The position numbers were made by a program, and so were the translations under genes. Below the pieces are notes generated by a model, which was given only the letters and a program-made list of their open reading frames with translations, had not been told where the DNA came from and searched no databases. DNA of 64,000 bases from Lycium barbarum (lineage: Eukaryota > Streptophyta > Magnoliopsida > Solanales > Solanaceae), in the NCBI RefSeq assembly GCF_019175385.1, contig NC_083341.1:86702321-86766320 (forward strand), given 5' to 3'. Numbering within the stretch: position 1 is the stretch's first letter; every line of letters begins with the position of its first letter. Shown one piece after another: positions 21,096 through 33,265 of the stretch.

Positions 21096-23442
21096 TGTCA
21101 CAACCCAACCAATGGGCCGTGACGAATGCTCGATCACTACTGACCAAGCACCTCTAAACTCGTACTTGCCATGTGCTGAATAACCTGGTGGCCCATTTAT
21201 AACTTATACCTAAGTGATAGCATCTGCCATAAAATTTATACAATAAACTCGACCTCAACAACTCATAAACAGTCCACATGGATATATATATATATATAGG
21301 CATGCGAGCAAAGGATGACAACGCATTCCGACATAGCCACTACATGCACTGTACATAAAATAGGATACCATAAAGCTACATGACACTTCCACTATATACA
21401 ACTTTCTACAGACCTCTATGGAATATAAACTGTAGAAAAGACAGGACAAAGACAGGACAAGGCCCTGCCATACCCAAATATCTATATAGCAAAATAGCAT
21501 ACCAAAAAGCGCTACAACTCCGGATCAATGGAGTGCACTGACTGTGGCTGAGGAGAGATCCTACTGGTCTGAATCGTCTGGCTGGCTACTTGATTCTGCG
21601 GGCATGAGCACAGCGTCCACAAGAAAGAACGTCAGTACGAACAGTGTACTGAGTATGTAAGGCATGAAGAACAATATAACAAGAAGTATGGAACATAACA
21701 TGAGATAAAGAGATAACATGTACGTCTGATTGCCTCATAAAGCAGATATCATGCATGCTTAGCTTTTTTAAAATAACTTTTTCATACATATGTATATATA
21801 ATATCATCATCATAACGTACTCGGCCTTTTCAGGACTCGGTGTGCAGCGTACCCGGCCCTTTCGGGACTTGGTGTGTAACGTACCCGGCCCTTTAGGAAC
21901 TCGGTTTGTAATGTACCCGGCCCTTTCGAGACTTAGTGTGTAATACCAACTGAGCAGTGGTTGCACAATAGGTGTCGTACCCGGCCGACTATAGCACGGC
22001 TTGATGTAAAAAATATATACATATATATAAAGCATGCATGAGAGCCAAATAAAAGCTATAAATACATCGGTGTGACGTAAGGTCGGTAACCTCCGATTTA
22101 TATTATGGAACAATCATCATCACTATATCTCACCTTGAAGGAACAATTATTATAAGGTGAGATCAACAACAATGAATAAAATCGACAAAAAAAAAAAAGC
22201 TCAATAATCTCATAATAGCATTAAAATCATAAGCTTTGGAATTTCTAGAAGTAGAATCATTATCATCATGTTCCTCATAGAAACCATCTCATCTCTAGTA
22301 TCATAAGAAGGTTTTAAGAATCAAGAACTTCTAACTTTTGGAAGTAAGAAGGTTATGGAAAAATATAAGGAATCATAACGTAGGAATCATGCCTTTTGAA
22401 AGAAAGAGACTAGCCTTAACATACCTTTCGGTCTCCTTAGCGACTTAACGGTTATCTTTCCAAGCTTATAAATATACATATAAACCATTCATACTATTGT
22501 TAGGCTCAAGGTCATACGCCCATCTCAATTCCTTAATTTAATTCCATTTAGAATCTGCCAAAATTCGAGCAGCATCTTCCCTGTTTATATGCCTAGCCCG
22601 AAATCATAATTCAACAACCAACAACAACAGCAATAATACCAACATTAACAACATCATTACCAACACTAATATACGTCATAAAACATCTCACATGTTGTTT
22701 TCCAAATTCTTCAACTAACCAACTCATTATACGACTGTTTAATAATTTTATCTCCGTAAATAAACCGAAACTAATAATAATAAGGAGAGATTCATACCTT
22801 ACTCCCTCTATTATTGTAATATCTTCACTTTCCACCTTGAAATTGAGCCAAAACTCGTCGCTATACGATTTTATAATCACAACTGTACGCTGTCTGGACC
22901 AGAATCCAGGGATTATACTCGATTTGCGTTAAAATTGATGTGTGGAGGTTGGGAGAAGTTTTAGGCTCGGGTTGCACCGACCTAAAAAGTACTCAGTGCA
23001 TTCGCGCTGGGTACTGGCGTGTTCGCGGTGGGTTGTCTGTTACCCCTTCTGCGCGTTCGCGCAGAGCATTTTCCTGGCCTGCCAGGCTAGCCTGTAACGT
23101 CCATATCTCATTTCTCCGATACCGTATCGACGAGCGGTTTGTTGCGTTAGAAACTTGACTTTAAGCTTTATCTTTGCCTCAAAACCCCTCGTATACTAAA
23201 AGATATCCTCTCCTCAAGTAGGGTCGAAATTGCCCCTCAAATTTTCTCCAAAGTCTAACAAGCTTGGTTTTTCTTAATTCACTTGCTCTCCAATCTCCCC
23301 ATAGCTTATTGTATGAACTAAACCTTCATACTGATAGGATAAATGCATGCAATCATATATACCCTTGAAGGCAACTCCAAAGTCCATATTTGAAGTGACC
23401 AACACTTACGGATTTCAACATACAGAACTACGGGGTGTAACA
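21096..23442 (-). repeat. 3' LTR of element A (L1)
   Basis: Read on the minus strand it runs TGTTACACCCCG...GGGTTGTGACA. Compared with L4 it lacks about 70 bp at 22963, including the TATA box, and has four instead of two 32-bp subrepeats. It is the downstream LTR, so the TATA loss would not silence a transcript starting in L4. Confidence 0.87.
21816..21943 (-). repeat. 32-bp tandem subrepeats in L1 (4 units)
   Basis: Units read cgtacccggccctttcggga followed by cttggtgtgtaa, each able to form a small hairpin (CCC-tttc-GGG within CGG...CCG context). L4 has only two units at 37787-37850. In LTR orientation they lie downstream of the TATA position, in the transcribed part. Confidence 0.85.
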
Positions 23443-23476
23443 TCCTTCTCCCCTTAAAACATTCATCCTCGAATGT
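23443..23476 (-). other. Polypurine tract and hairpin of element A
   Basis: On the minus strand the hairpin ACATTCGAGGATGAATGT (23476-23459) is followed by the purine run TAAGGGGAGAAGGA and then the LTR. It mirrors 28377-28410 in B and 45323-45358 in C. Confidence 0.8.
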
Positions 23477-25773
23477 AGTAGTTGCAAATCCCCGACGTTT
23501 TCATTTATTTCTAGAAGTGATTGCCCTTCTCCTGGATTCCTATCGCCTTATCTTTATAATATAGGTTGATCAGCCTCTTCTCGTTCTCTCTCCCATTTCT
23601 TTATTGAACTTTTCCATAAATTCTATGGCCTTTTGTTTTTATGTATGCAATCAGGAATCAACTAATACTTGGTGATCGTTCTCCTTCCATTAAGATGGTC
23701 CTGACCTGCAACTGCTATGTCTAACCGTTGATTTGTAAATGCCTCTTCTTACTTGCTGACAAACAACTGTTTTATTCAACTATGGCGTGTTCCTTTGCTT
23801 ACTTCTTTGGTGCTAGTTTGGGCTATCTTTTCACATACTCGTCGATTCTTCATACACATCACATTATCTCTTTGTAGTCCATTGATCAAACCCCTTGATT
23901 TTTTTCACAATCTCATCATAGTTACTTTCACAATAGTATTGTTATTGCCGATGAATTCCTACTCTTAACGGTTACTTACCTCGACTATCCATTCAAATTC
24001 TCTTCGAAAACCAACTATAACGATGTCCTCAACACAACCTCTTAAATACGTATACTCATAATATTTCCTTGTAGTAGGGTAACACTTATGATAAGCTAAT
24101 AATCATAGTTCAAACTAATTCACGACTCAAAATATTCTCGAACTCATATTGGAACTTTTCCTTTACTTTATTCTCCTCAATCTTTGCAATGTAGACCTAT
24201 TAGTATAAACTAAGGTAAACTCTTACTTTACCACAAATTCCTCCCAATATAGTCACGCTTATTCTTGATTTCCTCATACCAGTGATTATTCAATTGGCCT
24301 TTATTCTTCGCGATGACGTTCATATAGTTCCATAATGCATGCTCTCATATTCGGCATCACTGACGACTTATAAGATACTCTCTAATTCCTAGCAGTACCG
24401 CTATCTTGCTACCTATAAGCACACTACCTTCCTCCTCTTTGGAGATCACCAGACTGCCTATAATTATCCTTTTTTTTAAGATTCCCACTTGTCCTGGCAC
24501 TAAGATTCCCTTTCGATGTAACCCAGTTGTCCTTGGTATTCATTTCATTCTTCTTCTTTGTCTGGATGAACTGCAAACCTTTCTTATCCTCTTTGTTTCC
24601 CTTCAGAATATGCCACTGCATATTTAGATGCGGTCCAAATTTCTCCGATACGTACGATTCGACCCACGGTCTAGAGACATCATATCTCACATCCAAGAGA
24701 ATCATTCTTTCTGACTTATTAATCCCCTTATTTCCTATTATACTTTCTTTTCCATACCTGCCCCATAATATACTTATTTCCAATCTATTTCTACTTTCTC
24801 CTGATACATTCTGGACATATCAGTACATCTCGAACTTTGGCTTATTCGCGCTAATACGCTTCTTTCTTTGGAATTTTAGGAATTTCATAATTCATTTCAG
24901 GACTAAGTCTGCTCTTCCCCCTTTTTTAAAGATATTCTTATATACCAGTAACCTTTGAGTATGAATCATTGTTGATAATCACCTGGTCTACCTTAACGAT
25001 CCTCCCACTTCTCGGTTCTTTATAATACCGGAGTTCCTTTCGTCACATGGTTCGACTTATTTCCCTTTCTGCTAGTTGAAGTCTGGTATTAAATCAAATG
25101 ATTATACATATCCGATCCAAAGCAGGTGCCTACTTTATTGTCTTTCCACTTCTACCTTTTATAACTAGTAATTCCCTGGGCTAGTGAATTAATAGGGACA
25201 AGGGAATTCATTCAGCCCCTTTATGGAGTGTCCGATTATACCTCGCTCCTTTAACCCTAGTCTTCTTCCACTATCATCTTTTTAATACCCTTGAAATTCT
25301 TCTTGGTCTGGGTTCCCAATTCTGATTTTCGTCTATATTATACCATTAAAGTTAATATCCATATCCTTTCATTTGCTCAGCTCATTTGTCCCGTAACTCT
25401 CCTTAACTACTTGTCTGCATCACAGCTATGCATCGTAGTTCTTCCAGTGTCCTGCCGTTTCTTGTTCTTATCATGAAATTCTTACAAAGTACGCTTTTTC
25501 CCTTCTTCTTTTAGTCAAGCGTTCATCCTCATTTTTGCCACTACGGCTAGTTCATATTTATAAATATTCCCCATGTATCATTACTTTCTTTTAAGATCGA
25601 ATCAATATACTTTTTACAGAGGTTCTTATCCCATGTCACTGATATATTGCCTCCTAGTCAGCTTTGTTAACTTATTATCCTCTCTCTTGTCCTTAGTGAT
25701 TGCTCGACTTCCTTCAACCAATCCGTTAGTGTACCTATCTTACTTTCGTCCTCAGGGGTTTTGAGTTCCTTTA
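23477..25773 (-). other. Element A internal region, 3' half, no recognisable protein
   Basis: The minus strand is purine-rich, the plus strand pyrimidine-rich. It is collinear with 28411-30560 of B, similar by eye at roughly the 90% level. One minus frame (24424-24783, 119 codons, rich in Lys) is open in A, but its counterpart near 29500 in B has stops, so evidence for coding is weak. No RT, integrase or protease motif is present. Confidence 0.6.
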
Positions 25774-25990
25774 TATCACGACCCAACCCATGGACCATGA
25801 CGAGTGCCCGACCACTGCTGACCAAGCACCCCTAACCTCGTACTTGCCACATACTGATTAACCTGGTCGCCCATTTCTAACTTATACCAAAATGATAGCA
25901 TCTGCTGAAAGATTTATACAATAAACTCTACCTCAATAACTCATAAACAGTCCACATGGATATATAATATATATATCATTTAGGTATAAG

Positions 25991-26039
<49 letters not shown>

Positions 26040-26514
26040 CATGCATGCAAAGGATGACACCGCCGTCCAACATGGCCACTACATGTACTGTACATAAAAT
26101 AAGAGACCACAAAGCTACATGATACTCCCACTATATACAACTGTCCACAGACCTCTATGGAATATAAACTGTAGAGGAGACAGGACAAGGCCCTATCATA
26201 CTCAAATCCCTATATAGCGAAAATAGCATACAAAAAGGCTACAGCTCCAGACCAATGGAGCGCACTGACTGCGGCTGAGGGGAGATCCTACTGGTCTGGA
26301 TCGTCTGGCTGGCTACCTGATCCTGCGGGCATGAACGCAGCGTCCACAAGAAAGGACGTCAGTACGAATAGTGTACTGAGTATGTAAGTCATGAATAACA
26401 ATATAAAAGGAAGTATGGAACATAACATGAGATAAAGAAATAACATGTACATTTGATTACCTCATAAGGCGAACATCATGCATGCTAGCTTTAACTTTTT
26501 TAAACAACATCACA

Positions 26515-26604
<90 letters not shown>

Positions 26605-28376
26605 GTGTGTGTGTGTGTATAAGCTTACTGACCATATAGGTAAGGTGTTATGCTGCCCGACCATTTAGGCACGGTGTTATCATCATTTGCCTGCATCCAG
26701 GCCACCCGCGTCCGGGGCGTAAGCTGCCTACTGCAGTGGTATGTCTGTCCGGCCGCCTATAGGGCGGCGCGGTGTTATACTGTCTGGCCATGTAGGCATG
26801 GTGTTATCAAAATACATACGTAATTATAAAGCCTGCATTAGAGCCCAAGTGAAAGCTACCACTCTATCGAAGTGACGTAAAGTCGGTAACCTCCGATTTA
26901 TCTTATGGAATAATCATCATCGCTATATCTCACCTCGAAGGAAATATTCATAAGATGAGATGGCCAACAATGGATAACATCAAGGAAATTATGAAATAAG
27001 ACCATTAACCTCATAATAGCATCACTTCATAAGCTTTGGAATTTCTAGAAATAGAATCATCATCATCATTATCTTCATAAAACATTCTCGTCTTTAACAT
27101 CATAAAAAACTCTTGGAATCATGAATCTCTAACTTTTGAGGATAAGGACATTATAGAGAACATCTCATCTTTAGTGTCATAGGAAGCCTTTAAGAATCGT
27201 GAACTTCTAAATTTTGTAAGTAAGAAGGTTGTGGAAACCTATATGGAATCACAACATAAGAATCATGCCTTTGAAAGAAAGGGAATAGCCTTAACAAACC
27301 TTTCGGTCTCCTTGCGATTCAAAGTTTGTCCATCCACGCTCTTAAATCTACATATAAATCATTCGTACAAATATTAGGCTCAAAATCATACGCCCATCTC
27401 AAATACTTAATTTAATTCTACTTTGGACCTGTTGAAATTCAGGCAGCATCTCCCCTATTTATATGCCAAGCCCGAAATCATAATTCTATAACCAACAACA
27501 ATAACAACCATACCAACATCAACAACATCATTACCAACACCAATATACCTCGTAAAACATCTCTCACTATGTTTTCCAAATTCTTCAACTAACCAACTCA
27601 TTATACGGCTGTTTAATAGTTTTACCTTCGTAAACAAACCGAAACTAATATTAATAAGGAGATATTCATACCTTACTCCTTTTATTATTGCAATATCTTC
27701 ACGTTCCACCTTGAATTTGAACCAAAATTCGTCGCTATACGATTTTTTAATCGCAACTGCATGCTGTCTGGACTAGAATCCGGGGATTATACTCGATTTA
27801 CGTTAAAATTTGGTGAGTGGAAGTTGGTGGAAGTTTTCAGAGGTTTGGGGTAGCTTAGAGAATGTTTTGGGTGTGACAATAAGGGGGTAACCCTATTTTA
27901 TAACATTTGGGGCTCGGGTTGCACCGTCCTAAAAATTGCCTTTAGTGGCGCGTTTGCGCTAAGTTGGCCCTTAGTCCTCTGCGCGTTTGCCCCACTCCCT
28001 GGCGCGTTCGCAGACCATTTTCTTGGCCTGCCAGCCTGACTTCTAACGCCCATATCTCCTTACTCCAATACCTTATCGAAGAGCAGTTTGTTGCGTTGGA
28101 AACTGGATTTCGTGAACTTCACTTTAGGCTTTTGCTTTTCCTCAAAACTCCTCGTATACTAAAAGATATTCTTCCTCCAAGTTGGGACAAAATTGCCCTT
28201 CACATTTTCTCCAAAGTTCCAACAAACTTAATTTCCTTGGTTCCCTTGCCCTTCGATCCTTCTTGGGCTTATTATATGAACTTAAACATTCATAACCATA
28301 AGATAAACACGTATAATCTCATATCCCTCCTAAAAGGTAGCTCGAATCTCAACACACAAAACTACGGGGTGTAACA
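25774..28376 (-). repeat. 3' LTR of element B (L2)
   Basis: It starts TATCACGACCC on the plus strand (canonical TGTCACGACCC with G to A) and ends GGGGTGTAACA. At 2603 bp it is longer than L3, largely because of two TA expansions (25992-26037 and 26515-26600). CG-rich palindromes lie at 27946-28015 and a TATA-like run at 27892-27900 on the minus strand. Confidence 0.87.
26515..26618. repeat. TA microsatellite followed by TG run in L2
   Basis: About 86 bp of TA is followed by aaatgtgtgtg. A second TA run of 46 bp lies at 25992-26037. L3 has a single 41-bp run at 33224-33264, so the expansions arose after B inserted, or the runs are collapsed or extended in the assembly. Confidence 0.9.
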
Positions 28377-28410
28377 TTCTCCCCCCTTTAAAACATTCGT
28401 CCTCGAATGT
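28377..28410 (-). other. Polypurine tract and hairpin of element B
   Basis: On the minus strand the perfect 7-4-7 hairpin ACATTCGAGGACGAATGT (28410-28393) precedes the purine run TAAAGGGGGGAGAA beside the LTR. This is the best-preserved copy of the motif, together with the one in C. Confidence 0.85.
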
Positions 28411-31400
28411 TGTAGTTGTAACTCCACGACATTCTTATTGATTTGTTGAAGTGATTGTCCTTCTCTTAGACCCAGATCGCCTTATCTTTATACTATAAGT
28501 TGGTCAACCGCTTCTCGTTCTCTCTTGGCCCTGTCTTGGGTTCTTCCATAAATTATGCGGTCTTTTGTTCCTACGTATACTTGGTTAGTGTTCTCATTCC
28601 ATTAATGTAGTTCTGACCCGCAACTCCTATGGCTACCCTTTAACTTGTGAGTGCTTTTTTTTACTTGCTGGTAGTCAATCCATTCGTTTAACTAAGGCAC
28701 CTTCCTTTGTTTGCTTCTTTGGTGCTAGTTTGGGCTATCCCGTTTCATACTTGTAATCCATTGATCAGGCCTTTTTATTCTTTACAATCTCATCATAGTT
28801 CCTTTCACAATAGCATTTTTATTGCCGACAAATCCTTACTCTTAACGGTTACTTACCTCGACTATCCATTCCAATTCCTTTTCAAGATTAATTATAACCA
28901 TACTTTCACACAATGTCTTAAATACGTATACTCGTAATATTTCCTTGTAGTAGGGTAATGCTTATGATAACCTAATACTCATAGTGTAAACTAATTCATG
29001 ATTCGAAACATCCTCGAACTCATATTAAAACTTTTCCTCTAATTGCTTCTCCACAAATCTTGCAATGTACTTACCAGTAAGAACTAAGGCAAACTCTCAC
29101 TTTACTATATCTTCCTTCCAACACGAGTACCTTATTCTTGAGTTCCGTATACTAGTGGTCACTCAAAAAGCCTTTGTTCTTTGTTGACTTTCTATTGCTG
29201 TCCGTATATCATTTTTATTGGCCACTTCTTCGCGGTGATGGTTCATATAGTTCTATCATACATACTCTCTTATTCGGCATAGCTAGCGACTTGTAAGATG
29301 CTTTCTAATCCTTGGCGATACTTCTATCTTACTACCCATAAGCCCATAGCCTTTATCTTTTGGAAATCGCCGCACTGCCTATAACTACTCCTTTTTGTTA
29401 AGACTCTCACTTCTTCTAGTACTAAGATTCCCTTCCGCCGTAACTCAGTTGTCCGTGGTGTTCATCTCATTCTTCTTCTTTGTTTGGATGCCCTACAAAC
29501 CTTTCTCATCCTCTTTGTTACCCTTCAGGATATGTTACTACGTATTTAGATACGGTCCAAATTTTTCCGGTACGTGCGATTCGTCCCACGGTCTAGAGAC
29601 ATCATGTCTCACATAAAAAAGAATCATTCTTTCTGACTTACTAATCCCTTTACTTTCCTATCATACTTTCTTTTCCATACCTGCCCCATAATATACTTGT
29701 TCCCAATCTGTTTCTGCTTTCTCCTGATACATTCTGAACATATCAGTGCATCTCGAACTTTGGCTTCTTCGAGCTATTACATTTCTTTCTTCGAAATTTT
29801 GGGAATGTCATAGTTCCTTTCAGGACTAAGTCTGCTCTCCCCCCTTTTTCAAAGGTGTTCTTATACAACAGTAACATTTGAATAGTAATCATCTTTGATA
29901 ATCATCTAGTCAACCTTAACGATCCTCTCACTTCTCGATTCTTTATAATGCCGGAATTTCTTTAGTCACATGGCTTAACTTATTTCCCTTTCTACTAGTT
30001 GAAGTCTGGCATTAAATCAAATGCTTATACATATCCAATTATACCTTGCTCCTTTAACCCAGTATTTTCCCACAACCATCTTCTTAACACCCTTGAAATT
30101 CTTTCTTGCTCTGAGTTCCCAATTCTAATTTTCGTCGGTATTACCGTTAAAGTTAATATTCCACATCCTTTCATTTGCTTAGCTCATTTGTCCCATAACT
30201 CTCTTTACCTACTTGTCTGCATCACAGCTATGCATCGTAGTTCTTCCACTGTCCTTCCGTTTGTTGTTCTTATCATGAAATTCTTACAAAGTACGTTTTT
30301 TTTCTTCTTCTTCTTTTAGTTAAGCCTTCATCATTCTTTTTGCCACTACGGCTAGTTCATATTTGTAAACATTCCCCATGTATCATTATTTCCTTTATGA
30401 TCGAATCTCTATACTCTTTATAGAGGTTCTTACCTCATATTGCTAATACATTGCCTCCTGGTCAGCTTTGATAACTTGTTATCCTCTCTCTTGTCCCTAG
30501 TGATTGCTTGACTCCCTTCAACCAACCCATTTGTGTACCTTTCTTACTTTCTTCCTCAGGGGTTTTGAGTTCTTTTACCCCCAAATGCTCTTCTCCACTT
30601 GCCATTTTATAACATCGGCCCTGGAGTTCGTAGAATATCCTTTCAGAAGTGCAAACCCGTTCTGTCTCTAAATCATCTTTTTAGAAGGGTTTCTTCGTTT
30701 CTGAGGTAATTTGTGGCGTGTTATTATAACTATGCATTCACCTTTTTGGATGCCTCTCAAAGGCCAGAAACCCTTTAGCATCTTCGCAAAATCCTGCTTA
30801 TTCTTTCCCAATTTACATTCCTATTCGTTGCCACTGACCTTCAATCCCACCTGTGAAAATCTGTTTTCGGGCCCTTTACATTCATCTTTTGGTCCACACT
30901 ATCATGCTCCATTCTTTCCGTCTACTTACTTTCAAGGTTCGTCTAAGTGGTCCTCTAACTCCACCGTCGTCCTAAACTCTCTCTCTTGGAAGTTTTACTT
31001 AGCCCTCATTAGTAACATACTCCCCTTGCTCCCTCTTCTCCTTTTTTCAGGGCGTCCTAATCTTCTCACCCTCATATACTCACTTTCTTCTTTTCCTTGA
31101 TGTTATTGCGTCACGCTTATCTAACTTTATCTCGTAGAGAAAATAATGTCAACTCGCCCTATAGCACTTGTCATTTAAACTTCAATGCCCTATTCAATCA
31201 GTACCTTTAACATATCGCAACGTCGATTATAGGGGCATACATACTGGTTAACGTAACCACACTTAAAATATCATGTGCATATTTTCTTAACACTTTACTT
31301 ATAAGGTATCCCCTGATACTAATTAAACTCTTACCTAGTTCTATAGCTGCAATAAGTCTTCCATCTCTTTGCCAAGCCTGTCCGCCTTATCTCTTGCAAT

Positions 31401-31503
31401 CATTTAGAGTCTCCAACCGTTAGTTTCACACGCTTCTAATTTCCCTCAAGCTGTTCCAGTTCCTCATCCTTCTCTTACGTCAGATTTTTTTTTTTTTTTG
31501 CAT
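28411..31503 (-). other. Element B internal region, 3' part, no recognisable protein
   Basis: Purine-rich on the minus strand and collinear with 23477-25773 and then 35008-35901 of A. Plus-strand open frames here (for example 30711-31100) are Phe/Ser/Leu-rich products of pyrimidine bias and have no counterpart frame in A. A run of 15 T at 31485-31499 (A15 on the minus strand) follows the 5S-like module. Confidence 0.6.
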
Positions 31504-31606
31504 ACTTCCCAGGGGGTCACCCATCCTAGGGCTACTTTCACCCTAGCACACTTAACTTTGGAGCCATGATGGGATCCGGTGCGTTAGCGCTGGTATAACC
31601 GCATCC
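31504..31606 (-). rRNA. 5S rRNA-like module inside element B
   Basis: On the minus strand it begins GGATGCGGTTATACCAGC, includes CACCGGATCCCATCA, AGTTAAG and CTAGGATGGGTGACC, and ends CCTGGGAAGT. These are in the order and spacing of plant 5S rRNA (about 120 nt) and cover roughly nucleotides 1-103. It stops where 5S would read CCTCGTG, and on the minus strand is followed by ATGC and 15 A. Mismatches occur in the A-box and intermediate-element region. It is a derived copy, not an rRNA gene: the 3' end and a Pol III T-run terminator are missing. Confidence 0.82.
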
Positions 31607-31950
31607 ATCCCGCTACATGGCCCTTATCACATGACCTAAAACGAGTTGAAGTTCTAACGGATCCCAATAAAATTCCTATAATGCATCTCCCTCCGGATTG
31701 GAAAGGTCCCTTACTCTCTTAACCGAGCAAATGCTAGTTTAGCCTTGGAAACTCTCAATAATAACCATCAATCAACACACACGACTGTCTTCCATTCTTA
31801 AATTTAAAATTCCTAGTGGTGGCCAAAAAACATCTTAGTCGCAGTTATCTATAAGTACTTTGGTTATCGGTTCCTTTAAAACTCCTATTTCTTAACTATT
31901 AAATGATATCCTGCGATAATTGTACACACATAAGAAATTCCAATAAAAAC

Positions 31951-32448
31951 TCACATACCTGTAGCCGGCCTGTCTTGCTCTTGGTCTGGAGGGCTGTAAA
32001 GTGAAGTATCGTCCTCCCGCCATCTACTGGTCTGGCCTTCCTTAGCTCCCCTATCCGAATCCGAGGGGTACGAATATCTTGGAAACTCCTGATTTACCGA
32101 AGCCCAAGATAAAGGACTAGAATAATCAGTAACACACACAGGCGTAGCTGCCCTAACCTAATGCTCCACCATAGAAGAAGATGGAGGGGTCAACTCTGGT
32201 ACAGCCTCGGGAGCCTCCTCCACCAGAGCCTCATACGAACCCTCAGACAGGTCCGTCTATTATCTATCTTCCGACAGGCCCTCCTCCATGGAAGTCAGGA
32301 ACTCTGGAGGGATCATCACGGGGTCCTCGGAAGGGTCTCTCTCAACGGAATAGCTGGGACTCCTCCTGCTCGGTCCTGGAATCTGGGGTCTCGAATCCAT
32401 CCTAGGGGCCTTCCTGGCACCCCCACTATCTGAAGCCGATCTCTTCAT
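31951..32448 (-). pseudogene. Acidic Ser/Pro-rich frame of element B, broken
   Basis: It starts MKRSASDSGGARKAP at 32448 and runs through PGPSRRSPSYS and DPSEDP; the frame breaks near 32260 and continues as VTDYSSPLSWASVNQE to DRPATG (ending about 31954). About 165 codons in all, matching 36477-36851 of A. It is the first frame after the primer site, where gag would normally start, but shows no gag motif. The end overlaps a good 5' splice-site sequence, CAG/GTATGTGAGT. Function unknown. Confidence 0.55.
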
Positions 32449-32653
32449 CCCTCGTCGAACTGCTCCTACCTATAAGGAAATAGAGTTAGAAACGATCTTT
32501 CCTAAACTCTAGCTCTATCGCACGATCTAAGATAGAAGGAAAGGTCAATGATTCTAAAATGCCCCGCAGCCTCCTGTGTATAAGTGTGGCCGGCTTTACA
32601 CTTATAAACAGGCCTCTACCGGACATGGCCTGTATACAACCCTAGGATGAACT

Positions 32654-32665
32654 GCTCTGATACCA
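32654..32665 (-). other. Primer binding site of element B, tRNA-iMet type
   Basis: On the minus strand TGGTATCAGAGC lies four bases after the 5' LTR end (32670). It proves minus orientation. Confidence 0.92.
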
Positions 32666-32669
32666 CTTT

Positions 32670-33219
32670 TGTCATGACCTAACACATGGACCGTCATGAG
32701 TGCCCTACCACTGCTGATCAAGCACCCCTAACCTCGTACTTACCATATACTGATTAACCTAGTGGCCCGACCATCCAACATGGCCACTACATGTACTGTA
32801 CATAAAATAAGAGACCACAAAGCTACATGACGCTCCCACTATATACAACTATCTACAGACCTCTAGGGAATATAAACTGTAGAAGAGACAGGACAAAGCC
32901 CCGTCATACCCATATCCCTATATATCGAAAATAGCATACCAAAAGGCTGCAGCTCTAGACCAATGGAGCGCACTAACTGCGGCTGAGGGGAGATTCTACT
33001 AGTCTGGATCGTCTGCCTGGCTACCTGATCCTGCGAGCATGAACACAGCGTCCACAAGAAAGGACGTCAGTACGAACAGTGTACTGAGTATGTAAGGCAT
33101 GAATAACAACATAACAAGAAGTATGGAACGTAACATGAGATAAAGAAATAACCTGTACATCTGATTACCTCATAAGGCGAATATCATGCATGCTTGCTTT
33201 AACTTTTTTAAACAACATC

Positions 33220-33265
<46 letters not shown>

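Noticed and set aside
20899..21147. Minus-strand open frame with a poly-Phe run
   Set aside because: It is the reverse reading of the GAA microsatellite in the Copia gag.
29999..31100. Plus-strand Phe/Ser/Leu-rich frames in A and B as membrane proteins
   Set aside because: They come from pyrimidine-rich sequence on the non-coding strand of minus-oriented elements, and the frames are not kept between A and B.
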